Assembly: GCA_963556195.1 (NCBI GenBank)
Contig: OY744528.1
Coordinates: forward strand, 62,554,052 to 62,618,051
Source of the DNA: Sepiola atlantica
Lineage: Eukaryota > Mollusca > Cephalopoda > Sepiida > Sepiolidae
Direction: 5' to 3'
DNA length: 64,000 nt
Positions 19,367 to 29,414 of this stretch are shown here, piece by piece. The notes under the pieces were generated by a model. That model searched no databases. It was not told the DNA's origin and saw only the letters and a list, made by a program, of their open reading frames with translations. Position 1 is the first letter of the stretch. Every line of letters starts with the position of its first letter. Both the position numbers and the translations under genes were made by a program.

Positions 19367-22260
19367 AGGGGAGCTATTGCGCCAGTGGTTACCCCTTCTG
19401 TGCGGAGATGGCGCATGATGGAACGTTGCCTCGGTTACCGGTAGTAGTCAATGGGAAGAAAGCCATAGCCCTTGTCGACACAGGCTGTACTACAACGTTG
19501 TTAGCGAGGAATGTCGCTAGGTCATGGAGCGGAACCAGGACTATTAGGACCGTGGATGGCAGGGATGTGAAGTGCCTAGGTGAGACGACAGCGGAAGTAA
19601 TGGTGCAAGGGGTGTCCATTGGACTGCGAGCCTTAGTGTTGAATCATCTGGTCGGTGGTGTTGACGTGATTATAGGTATGAGTGCAATTAACCGACTGGG
19701 GGGCGCCACGTTACGAGGGAGCCAAGTGACGTTCGGACGTCTCGGCGCAGTGGGGATGGCAGGAGTGGAAGGTGATAGAACCATCAGAATACCAAAACCG
19801 GAGGTTTGCTGCATTGAGGACAAAGATTTCCTGGCAAAGTTTGATGGCGTGAGGTGGACGGTGGAATGGAAATGGATCTCCGGACCCCCGGAACTACAGA
19901 ATAAAATGGGCTGCTACGAAAACACCCTGCGAGGAGAAATAAGAAAAGGATTTGAGGAAGAAGTGGAGAGGTGGATAAAAGAAGGAATTCTGAAACCGTG
20001 GACAGGGGAAGAAAAAGGAGTGTTGCCACTACTGGCGGTTGTTCAGCCTACAAAAAACAAGATTAGGCCCGTACTGGACTTCAGAGAATTGAACAGACAC
20101 GTAGCCTGCCACACTGGAACGGGGATCGACGTATGTGAGGAGGTCATGAGGAAATGGAGAAGAATGGGACGGGCCACAAAAATTGTCGATCTGAAATCGG
20201 CATATCTGCAGATCCATGTAGATGAAAAACTCTGGCAGTACCAGCTGGTCCGGTACAAGGGGCGAGTGTATTGTCTGACGAGGTTAGGCTTTGGGCTGAG
20301 TTCAGCCCCCAAAATTATGACTGCCGTGCTGAAGACAGTGCTGAGCAAAGACCGTTCAGTGGAGGAGGCCACTAGTTCGTACATTGACGACATTCTGGTG
20401 GAGGAGGCAGAGGTGACAGCGGAGAAAGTAAGAAGCCATGTCGAGAAGTATGGGTTAACTGCAAAACCGGCGGAGGCCCTGGATGGAGGACGGGTGCTGG
20501 GGTTGAAACTAAGGCGAGATGGAAAAGAAAGCCTTGTCTTCGAACGAGGGAGTGTAATACCCGAAGTCGGATCTGAGCTGACGAAGCGAGAACTTTTCTC
20601 AGTCTGCGGGAGGCTGGTCGGGCACTATCCTATCGCTGGCTGGCTCAGGATAGCATGTAGTTTTATTAAACGACTAGCAGGCACTGCTGGCTGGGAGGGC
20701 CGTGTAACGAAGGAGGTTATGAACATGCTGCAAGATATCATTGCGAGGGTGAGGAATGAGGACCCAGTGAAAGGGGACTGGTATGTCAGCAGCGGAGATG
20801 CGGGTGTGATTTGGTGCGATGCCAGTAACCTGGCGTTGGGCGTCGTACTAGAGATGGGAGGAGTAACTGTGGAGGATGCGGCATGGCTAAGAAAAACCAA
20901 CGACTTCTCCCATATCAACGTAGCAGAACTAGATGCCGTTATGAAAGGACTCAATCTGGCCCTGAAGTGGGGATTGAAAATAATTGAAATTAAAACCGAT
21001 TCGGCAACGGCAGCATCGTGGATTCGGTCGGCAGTAACTGGCGATAAGAGAGTTAAGACCAAAGGTGCTGCGGAAATGCTGATCAAGCGCAGACTCGGAG
21101 CGCTCGCTGACCTAATAGCGGAGTTCCAGTTAAGAGTATCTGTTGTGTTGGTCCCATCAGAAAAAAACAAGGCGGATTCGATGACACGCGTGAAGAAGGC
21201 CTGGCTGCAGGAGGGAAAGGAGGTCTCCTCGGTATGCTATGCAGGGGAAGAAGTCAAGGAGTCACACGAAATGCACCACTTTGGTCGGGAACGAACGTTA
21301 TTCCTAGCCAGAGAGGTTTACCCGGAGACCACTGAGGAGGAGGTTAGGGAAGTGGTGGAGAACTGTCGAGAGTGCCAATCAATTGACCCTAGACCGTCCA
21401 GACACGAAACAGGACAGTTGCACGTTGCGGAGGACTGGAAGCGATTGGCTATTGATGTGACGCACTATCGCCACAAATTGTATCTCTCGATGGTCGACTG
21501 TGGACCGGGAAGGTTTGCCATCTGGAGAGAAATCAGGGCAGAAGCGGCATGGGCGATCGGAGGGGTCATCGAGGAGATATTTTTGGAGAGAGGGCCGGTT
21601 GAGGAACTCTTGATGGACAATGGGCCCGCTTTCCGATCTGAAGCCTTTAAAGGGGTATGCAATAAGTGGGGAGTAAGGCAATTTTTTAGAGCAGCGTATC
21701 GGCCGAGTGGCAACGGAATAGTGGAGAGGAATCATCGCACCATTAAAGCCGCTGCGGAAAAAAGCAACGTATCACCCATAGAGGCGGTGTTTTGGTACAA
21801 CATCTCGCCAAAAACCAAACAAGACGAGACAACTGTCCCTCATAGGGCCGTTTTCACATATAAGTGGCGGCACCCGTGCAACAAAACAGCAGGAATCGAG
21901 AGTGAGGAAGCCACTATCAAAGTAGGTGAAGAGGTATGGGTGAAACCCCCTAATGCACAGTGTACCACTCGTTGGAAAAAAGGGGTCGTAACGGGATTGC
22001 GGTCGAAGAACAATGTGATGGTGAACGGCGTTCCCCGGCATATCCTAGACCTGCGTCGCATGACACTGCCGGTACGCAGTGAGGGCAGTAAAAAAGAGGA
22101 AATCGAGGGCCACCGAGAAGCAAATGATGCGACTCTACCTGACTTAGACCCACGTTGTAGTGAACCTGAAAATGTTAACCCCCAAGAAGTTGTTCCCCAG
22201 AGGCCTCGACGTGAGAGGAGGCGGCCTGCTTGGATGGAGGATTACGAAGTATCCTATTGA
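19333..22260 (+). CDS. pol: Pol polyprotein (PR-RT-RNaseH-IN), intact
   Basis: The frame is open from at least 19333; a gag-pol fusion would enter at 19360. Numbering from 19333, the domains are as follows. Aspartic protease: DTG at residues 49-51 (ALVDTGCTTTLL). Reverse transcriptase: VLDFRELNRHV, then DLKSAYLQIHV, then LGFGLSSAPK, and the catalytic YIDD at 350-353. RNase H: first Asp in WCDASNLALGVVL (about 496), later TDSATAASWI. Integrase: an HHCC finger beginning HEMHHF (645) and ending CRECQ, then the catalytic triad D708, D762, E798 with exactly 35 residues between the last two (MDNGPAF ... GIVERNH). A basic C-terminus follows. The stop is 21 bp before the 3' LTR. Nothing essential is missing. 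The RT blocks differ enough from standard Gypsy that the subfamily is open. Confidence 0.93.
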   Translation: MCCCTAPGKRVKGSYCASGYPFCAEMAHDGTLPRLPVVVNGKKAIALVDTGCTTTLLARNVARSWSGTRTIRTVDGRDVKCLGETTAEVMVQGVSIGLRALVLNHLVGGVDVIIGMSAINRLGGATLRGSQVTFGRLGAVGMAGVEGDRTIRIPKPEVCCIEDKDFLAKFDGVRWTVEWKWISGPPELQNKMGCYENTLRGEIRKGFEEEVERWIKEGILKPWTGEEKGVLPLLAVVQPTKNKIRPVLDFRELNRHVACHTGTGIDVCEEVMRKWRRMGRATKIVDLKSAYLQIHVDEKLWQYQLVRYKGRVYCLTRLGFGLSSAPKIMTAVLKTVLSKDRSVEEATSSYIDDILVEEAEVTAEKVRSHVEKYGLTAKPAEALDGGRVLGLKLRRDGKESLVFERGSVIPEVGSELTKRELFSVCGRLVGHYPIAGWLRIACSFIKRLAGTAGWEGRVTKEVMNMLQDIIARVRNEDPVKGDWYVSSGDAGVIWCDASNLALGVVLEMGGVTVEDAAWLRKTNDFSHINVAELDAVMKGLNLALKWGLKIIEIKTDSATAASWIRSAVTGDKRVKTKGAAEMLIKRRLGALADLIAEFQLRVSVVLVPSEKNKADSMTRVKKAWLQEGKEVSSVCYAGEEVKESHEMHHFGRERTLFLAREVYPETTEEEVREVVENCRECQSIDPRPSRHETGQLHVAEDWKRLAIDVTHYRHKLYLSMVDCGPGRFAIWREIRAEAAWAIGGVIEEIFLERGPVEELLMDNGPAFRSEAFKGVCNKWGVRQFFRAAYRPSGNGIVERNHRTIKAAAEKSNVSPIEAVFWYNISPKTKQDETTVPHRAVFTYKWRHPCNKTAGIESEEATIKVGEEVWVKPPNAQCTTRWKKGVVTGLRSKNNVMVNGVPRHILDLRRMTLPVRSEGSKKEEIEGHREANDATLPDLDPRCSEPENVNPQEVVPQRPRRERRRPAWMEDYEVSY
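19354..19398 (+). promoter_or_regulatory. -1 ribosomal frameshift signal, gag-pol
   Basis: The heptamer GGGAAAC (19354-19360) is read in the gag frame as G GGA AAC, the X XXY YYZ slip pattern. Four bases later GAAGGGG (19365-19371) pairs perfectly with CCCCTTC (19392-19398), a 7-bp stem with a 20-base loop. The gag stop TGA overlaps at 19364-19366. A one-base backward slip leads directly into the pol frame at 19360. Position, frame and downstream structure all agree; efficiency is unknown. Confidence 0.85.
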
Positions 22261-22267
22261 TCTCGAA

Positions 22268-22281
22268 GATCAAGGGGGGCG
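22268..22281 (+). promoter_or_regulatory. Polypurine tract
   Basis: GATCAAGGGGGGCG lies directly before the 3' LTR; the AAGGGGGG core (22272-22279) is the expected plus-strand primer position. Confidence 0.75.
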
Positions 22282-22624
22282 TGTGGTGTAAATGAGGAAA
22301 AAGAAGAGAAAACAAGAACGACCGACCGCGTTTTTGCGTGGCTTACCTCGTGTGAAGAAGAAGGAAACAAGAATGGCCGACTTGTTTCTTTAAATGCCTA
22401 CAGGGTGACTACGAGGTATGCAAATGAGATGCTCCTGATTGGAAATGGAAGAGATAAAAGAGGAGTGATTGGGGGAGGAGGCAGAGGGAAGTTAGATTGC
22501 GAACAGAGAAGTTTGATCATAGGAGAAAAGTCGGATCCGTAGAGAGTGAAGAAAAACGTTGCAGAAATTCGTTTCGGAGTGGATAGAAAGCGGAAGTACG
22601 GCCAGCAGTGTCGCGTATATCACA
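22282..22624 (+). repeat. 3' LTR
   Basis: 343 bp with the same sequence as 18263-18605 on a full manual read, followed by the second AAATC target duplicate at 22625-22629. It carries a copy of the same internal ATG frame as the 5' LTR, which here is non-coding. Confidence 0.92.
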
Positions 22625-22898
22625 AAATCCCATGATAAGCTATATTTTCCGAGACATATTGTAATTGTATGAGAAATATCTTGACCTTTTCAAGTTGTCA
22701 GTAACTGTTTGAAGCATAGAAATTGCTTGATTATGCCATCTTCATCAATGAAACGTATAAATAAAATTAACAGCGAATGATTCCTGATGTCATTGTATTC
22801 ATCGATTTGGAGAGAAAACAGACTTTTTTAAAAATTTGACAATTACACTTTTCTCAATATATATATATATATATATATATATTGAGAAAGTGTAATTG

Positions 22899-22957
<59 letters not shown>

Positions 22958-23425
22958 ATCCGTCTTTGAATTGTATTGTTTGAAAATGGAATATTGCTAA
23001 TTTCTTGTTCGACCTTATCTCCAAACATAATATTCAACATTATTTTGAATGCTGGAAGAATCACTTATTCTGTAAGAACATGAGATTTCGATTTAAGAGC
23101 AATAATGTCTGCCATATCATATGAAGCTAATTGAGCTTTTCTGGCACGGTTATTGTTTTCTTAAATAGTTTATTTTGCGTCGTATTTAATTCTAACAGCC
23201 GTAGAAAATGTCTAACACTTTTAGTTTAAAGGCTAATATAATTAGTAATAAGGTGTCTTTTCATCTTACTTGGAACCATTGCTTCATTAGACAGTGGTTG
23301 ACCGCACACAACTCATAGCGGGAAAGCAATCTGTATATCTTCAGTCCAGTCAAATCTTAAACTTAAGTAATCATCACTATAAAACCGATGAACTTTTGGT
23401 TGTTAAATGAAGTTGTCACCTTCTC
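22625..23425 (-). pseudogene. hAT transposase, N-terminal and central part
   Basis: On the minus strand from about 23420 the sequence reads a BED-finger-like region (DDYLSLRFDWTEDIQ, then VVCGQPLSNEAMVPSK, then MKRHLITN). Next come ASYDMADIIAL-like sequence and ILPAFKIMLNIMFGDKVEQE, SNIPFSNNTIQRRIT (about 22940-23060). An (AT)n expansion interrupts, and the frame resumes with SLQIDEYNDIRNHS, where the Asp is the first catalytic residue. The last residues before the LTR boundary are LGKYSLSWD; the partner half resumes at 18262. Several stops and frame changes make it inactive. Confidence 0.8.
22838..22954. repeat. (AT)n with flanking palindrome
   Basis: GACAATTACACTT...CTCAATAT (22838-22860) is repeated in inverted form at 22879-22900 around an (AT)n core, with one extra T in the left arm. 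A second pure (AT)n run follows to 22954. This unit expanded inside the hAT transposase. Confidence 0.9.
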
Positions 23426-23911
23426 TTTTTAGAAACTCGTTCATGATTAAGGGTAAATTGAATCTAAAATTAAACCAAAAAATAAATCTAAGAGGATTTT
23501 TATCATATTTAATGATGTTTTTATTTTCCCGATGAAAACTTTAATTTGGAAGACTCCGACGTTAGATAAGAAATACCTACAAAGAATCTGTTAATGCTGT
23601 AAACGAAATAGCTAGATGATATAAAGTATAACAGCACTCGCCAATATTTATTAATATCGAAAAATTAAAAATTTCTAACAATTTAAACAAACGATTTATT
23701 ATACATTTTATTTTTTTATACTCAAGCATCAATATCACGTAATAGTGTGTGAGTTAGTATTTATTGATACAACCAACTTCGGTTATAACGATATAACAAG
23801 TATTTTCCACCTATAACAACTTGTAACTTCCACTTATAACCTCTTCGTGGTACACCAGTAATCATTCTGCGACACACTAATGTGCCGCGACATGGTGGTT
23901 GGGAACAACTG

Positions 23912-26545
23912 CATTATAGTGTCAAGTGGCAGATGGGAAGACAAGAAACTTGGCGTTGCCTGGTAATGCATTAAAACAAATATAGGTTTCATTATATTGT
24001 TGAGAAGGAGGAAAGAGACAAAAACTCGGAATTGCGCCGGAATAAATACAAACAGGTATCTGTTTCAGTATAGTGTTGGGCTGGGAGGGTGGAAGACAAG
24101 AAAGTAGACATCGCTCGGGAATATATTAAACATACAGGTTTCATTATATTAATGAGATAGAAATGGAGGAGACAATAAACTCGGCATTGCCCGATAATAA
24201 ATATGAACAGGTATCTGTTTCATTATAGTAATTAGCTGGGAAGGAGGAAGACAGGAAACTCAGTATTGTCTGGAAATACATAGATTTCATAATATTATTT
24301 ATGGAGGAGATCGCTGTATAAGAAACTCGGCGTTCCTTGGAATAAATATAAATAGGTATCTGTTATATTATAGAGTTGAGGAGGAGAGTGAAGTCAAATA
24401 CCTCGATGTTGCTCGACAATACAGTAAAACAAACATTAATTTCATTGTATTATTGTGGGGAGAGAGGGAGGAGAAAACACGACGTCGCACAGGAATAAAT
24501 ATAACCAAGTATATGTTTCATTATAGTCTTAATCTATGAGGTAGAAGAGAAGAAACTCGAGGTTGCCCGAAAATACATTAAAACAAATATGCGTGTCATT
24601 ATAGTATTGAGGGGAGAAGAGTGCAGACAAGAAACTCGACATTGCTCAGAAATAAATATAAACTAGTATCTGTTTATGTTGTTGTGTCATTATAGTGGTA
24701 AGGGAGTAAAAGAGAAGAAACTCGTCCTAGCCCGTAAATATATTTAAAAAATATGTGTTTCGTTATGTTATTCCAGGGGAGACAAGGGACTTGGCGTTGC
24801 CCGAGAATAACTATAAACAAGTATCTGTTTAATTACAATGTTGTATAACAAATGGAGAAAACAAAAAACTTAGTACTGCCAGGGAATACATTAAAACAAT
24901 GTGTTTGATTATTGTGTTGAAGGGAGAGGGGTAGATGAGAAACTCGTGTTGTGACACCCGTACAGATGGGTGTATAAAGTCGATTACGTACGCGCGTTGA
25001 CTGTCTAGTCGCCCTCGCCACAATCACAGTGTAGGCCCCGGTTGCTTTTTCGTTCGCTATCGCCGCCATCATCGCCATACTATTTAGACCCGGTTGCTTT
25101 TTAAGTAATTGACACGAAACCACACCGACACTGTTAGTTAGTTTATAAAAAAGGTTTATTCAAAACTGTTAGGTTCCCTCATCTGACCCATCCCACTTTC
25201 AAATTGTTCTTTTAACACGGCTACTACTATGTAACACACTGTCGTTCCCCAAAAAATTCATAGAAGATATTTTCCTCGTCCGTCTCATTTCAACACGCCT
25301 ACGCTCACCTTTTCTCTCATTCGTCCCTCGTTGCATTCTATATCCATAAACCGGGTAAAAACAGAAACCCCCATTTTAAATTCTTTATTTTTTGGAGAAA
25401 CTCGGCGTTGCCCAGGAGCAATAACTTCAAAGTGTTTATTTATGGTGTTGTATACTAGACAAAAAATTCAGTGTTGGCCAGGAGCAATAATAGTAATAAT
25501 CCAGTATTACATTTGTTAGTGGCATATATTAATCCAAAAATGTTCACTACCCTAGACAGAGTAGGCGTGTTTAAACGCTGCGTTGCTCGGGAACAATAAT
25601 TTCAAAGTGTTTCATTATAGTGTTATAGTATTATAGTATATTAGCAAAGAACATCTGCGTGGCCTGGGAGCAATAATTGTAATAATACAGTATTACACTT
25701 GGCAAATGGTATATGTTCTATCCAAAAGTGCTCAATGCTCTGTATAGAGCAAGTGTGTGTAATATAGTAGTACGTTGGGTAAGTGACATATGCTGAATCC
25801 AAAAGTGCTTTATAAACTAGGTAGAGCACGCGTGTCCGTCTGTAATAATACAGTAATCCGCATTGTAAGTGGTATATGCTGAACCCAGAAGTTCTCAACA
25901 CCCTAGATAGGGCAGTATGAGTGTAAAAATAAATTATTACGATTAGTAAGTGTTACATGCTAATTCAAAAGTGCTTAATACCTTGGATGGAGCAGGTATG
26001 TAATAATATATTAGTATACTTGGTATGTGGTAGATGCTGAACTCAAATATGCTCAATGCACTATAGAGCAGGTATGTGTAATAATAAAGTATTACACTTG
26101 GTATATGCTTGATGGAGAAAGGGAAGACAAGAAATTCGGCGTTGGAAGAGAATACATTAAAACAAATATGTATTCTATCATAGTATTGCTGTAGAGAGGG
26201 AGAAGACAAAAAACTCAGCGTTGCCTGAAAATACATTAAAACATATATTTCATTATTAGTGTATAGGTCGAGAGTAGAAGACAGAAATTCGGGATTTCAT
26301 TAAAACAGATATTGTTTCATTTTTAAGTATTGAAGAGGGAACAAGAAACACGGCGTTGCTCCAAAACAAATGTGTTTCATTATAGTATTGAGGACTAGAG
26401 GGGAAAAACTAGAAATTCACCATTGCCCAGGAATACATAAAAACAAATGTGCTTCATTATAATATTAAGGTGGAGGGGAAAGAAAAACATCAGAGTTGCC
26501 CGGGAATAATTCAAAACATATATGTGTTTTATTAGGAAGGTGAGG

Positions 26546-26581
<36 letters not shown>

Positions 26582-28760
26582 AACTCACAGTGGCTCAAGA
26601 ATAGATTAAAACAGATATATGTTTCATTATAGTGTTGAGGTGAGGAGAAATCAGGGACAAAAAAGTCGGTGTTGCTGGAGAGCATTGCTAGTAATAATAC
26701 AGTATTACATTTGATAATTGGTATATGTTAATGCAAAAGTGCTCAACACAGGAGATAGAACAGGTGTTTTGTTTTAAGCGTCATGTTTCTTGGGAGCAAT
26801 AACTTCATGTGTTTCATTATGGTTTTGTACACTAGACTAGAGACTCGGCGTTTCTTGGAAAAAATGATAGTAATAACGTAGTATAACATTTTACAAGTGT
26901 TATATGATTAATCTAAATATGCTAAATACCCTAAATCAGGCAAGTGTGTAAAAAACAGTATTACTCTTGCTAATTGGCATATGCTTAATCCGAAAGTGCT
27001 GAATACTCTAGATAGAGTGGATGTCTGAACTAATACAGAAATACAGTGGTATATGCTGAATCCGAAAGTGCTCGATAGCCTATATAGATATATGTTTAAA
27101 AATACAGCAATATACATGGTAAGTGGTAGTTGCTGAATCGGAAAATGCTCAAAACCCTAGACAGAGCAAATGTGTTAAAATACAGTATTGCAATTAATAA
27201 GTGCTATATGCTAAATCCAAAAGTGCTCATCAATTTTAATAGAGCCGGTGTGAGTGATAATACAGTATGACACAAGGTAATAGGTATATACTAAATCCGA
27301 AAGTGCTCGATACCTAAATAGAGCAGGTCTGTGTAATAAAACAGTAGTATACTTAGAAAAGTTGTAGATGTTAGATCAGGGTGTGCCTAATACTCTATAC
27401 AAATATTACAATTAGTAAGAGATATATACATAATCGGAAATTTCTCAATACGCTAGATAGAGCAAGTGTGTAATAATACAGTATTAAACTTTATTAATTG
27501 TATGTGCTGAATTAGTAGGTGCTCAATAACCTAGATTAAGCAGAGGTGTATAATAATACATTACTACACTTGGTAAATAGTATATGCTATATGAAAAGGG
27601 AAGACAAGAAACTCGACGTTACCCGGGAATACATTAAAACAAATATGTGTTTCATTATAGTGTTGAGGTAGAGAAGGAGAAAACAAGAAAATCGGCGTTC
27701 CCCGGAAATGCATTAAAAACAAATATGTGTTCCATTATAGTGTTGAGGTGGAGAGGAGGAAACGAAGAAACTTGTCGTTTCCCTAGGAATAGATTAAAAC
27801 AAATATATTTTCCATTATAGTGTTGCGATGGAGAGGGGGAAGACAAGAAACTCGGCGTTGCTTGGGAATACATTAAAACATATATGTGTTTCATTATAGT
27901 GTGGAGATGAAAGGGATAAGTCAAGACACGAAACATTTAATTGTCCGGGAGTGTATTAAAACAAATATTTTTTATTATAATGTTGAGGTAATGGGAGGCA
28001 GATACAAGAATATCCGCGTTGCCCGGGAATACATTAAAATAAATGTGTTTCATTATAGTTTTAAGGTTGGGAGGGGAAAGACAATAAAGTTAGTGTTTCC
28101 CGAGAATACATTAAAACAAACATGTGTTTCATTAGTGTTATGGTGTACAAAGGGAAAGCAAGAAATACATTAAACGGAATGTGTGTTGCATTATGGTGTG
28201 GATGAAAGATACAAGACAAGAAACTCGATGTTACCCGTGAATAGATTAAAACAATTATGTAATTTATTATTGTTTTAAGACGGACCGGGAGAGACAAGAA
28301 AATCGCCGTTGTCCGGGAATACATTAACACAATTATGTGTTTCATTATAGTGTTGAGGAGGAGAGGAGGTGATAGATATAAGAATTTCCGTGTTTCCCGG
28401 TAAATTATTAACATAAATATGTCGTTTATTATAATGTTGAGGTGGAAAGAGGGAAGACAAGAAACTCAGCGTTTCCAAGGAATACATTAAAATAAATATG
28501 TGTTTCACTATAGTGCTGAGGAATAGAGGAGAAGACAATAAATTCGGCGTTTCTCTGAAGCAATAATTTTAAAACTCAAAGTTCGGGGGAAATTCTTACA
28601 TTTTCATTTTTATTTTAAATACATTAAAACAATAAATTGTTTTATTATAGTGTTGAGGGAGAGGGGGTCAACACAAGAAACTCGTCGTTATCTGGAAATA
28701 ATAACTTCAAAACTAAAATATCTGAGGATTTTTTTACATTTTTATTATTATTGTAATGCA
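23912..28760. repeat. S2 satellite block, two alternating modules
   Basis: A long degenerate tandem block built from two ~75-90-bp modules. Module A has GAAACTCGGCGTTGCCC, then GGAATACATTAAAACAAAT, then TTTCATTATAGTGTTGAGG and a purine-rich GGAGAGGGGGAAGACAA. Module B has GTAAGTGGTATATGCTGAAT, then AAAGTGCTCAATACCCTAGA, then AGCAGGTGTG and AATACAGTATTACACTT. A predominates at 23920-24950, 26100-26680 and 27600-28750; B at about 25480-26100 and 26690-27600. Divergence between units is high. Short frames in either strand do not resemble proteins. A (GA)n run lies at about 26547-26577. Confidence 0.9.
24953..25388. other. ~430-bp unclassified insertion in S2
   Basis: The satellite is broken after GAGAAACTCG and resumes at GAGAAACTCGGCG near 25396. 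The intervening sequence opens with TGTTGTGACACCC and has the inverted repeat ACACCC...GGGTGT. It is not satellite-like. It could be a solo LTR or short interspersed element; the right edge is not clear and no coding sequence is seen. Confidence 0.5.
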
Positions 28761-29414
28761 TTAAAGAGAGGCACGAATAATCAGAGGGAAATAATAATTG
28801 AAATCATAAATGTATGTGAGGTTTAATGCAATTAAGAACAACATTCTCTCTTTCTGCTTCCGTAAAAACAACTGTCATTCTCAGATAAGTATTCTTTAAA
28901 TGAATAAAACGAACATGCCTCTTCTGTATTATTTATTGTACACGAGCGTAAAAAAATGAAGAACCCAACAAACTCCCGCTCTCAATCCTACACCTATTTT
29001 AACTCGATTTTTAAGTATCTATAAACATTGATTATTGTGTTCTTAAATTACTAAATGTATAAATAATGATGAACATGTAAACATTCGTATTATTTCATGA
29101 GTAAGAAACAGCACATTTACTTATGTATACGTGATGAATTTTATATGTTTTATTAAAAAACATTTTTTCGGCGAAGGGAACAAAACTGACAATGCCTATT
29201 AACCATCACTAAAAAGAAGGAATATTATATTGGTAACTAAGTACCCGTCGTTCTGTTTATTAATTTTTTGAATCTGTTGTATTTTTTATATTTTAGAATT
29301 TATTTTTTTAGAATTTTATTTTAGAATTATTTTTCTTCAATTTATTTTCAGATGATTATAATGAAATGTTAAGTTAAGAAAAATGTCGACATCTCCTTCT
29401 TTCTGTTTTTAATA
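28761..29414. other. AT-rich spacer, possible mariner left end
   Basis: No gene is seen. TTGGTAACTAAGTACCCGTCG at about 29230 weakly mirrors GGCGAGAATTTACTTTCCAA at about 30423-30442, which might be the terminal repeats of the mariner remnant that follows. The match is poor. Confidence 0.35.

Larger units (their letters stand above)
18263..22624 (+). mobile_element. Complete LTR retrotransposon, 4362 bp
   Basis: The two 343-bp LTRs (TGTGGTG...TATCACA) show no difference in a base-by-base read. A 5-bp AAATC duplication flanks the element. Gag and pol are both uninterrupted, with pol in the -1 frame behind a frameshift signal. Domain order is protease, RT, RNase H, integrase (Ty3/Gypsy order), although the RT is divergent and I do not assign a family. 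It is visibly richer in G and C than its surroundings. It lies in the opposite orientation inside a hAT transposase. Identical LTRs and intact frames indicate a recent insertion that may still be mobile. Confidence 0.93.
17090..23911 (-). mobile_element. hAT transposon carrying an LTR element
   Basis: The ends are CAGTGGTTCCCAACC at 17090 and, inverted, CAGTTGTTCCCAACC ending at 23911, hAT-type terminal repeats. The flanks TATTATAG (17082-17089) and CATTATAG (23912-23919) form an 8-bp target duplication with one change, the hAT length. Subterminal GGCGGCACACTA and GCGGCACATTAGTG also match in inverted orientation. The transposase runs on the minus strand and is decayed. Removing the LTR element (18263-22624) leaves about 2.5 kb, a normal size for this superfamily. 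The target was the S2 satellite. Confidence 0.9.

Noticed and set aside
20625..21170. 181-codon minus-strand frame
   Set aside because: Shadow of pol; it overlaps the conserved RT-RNase H coding of the other strand entirely.
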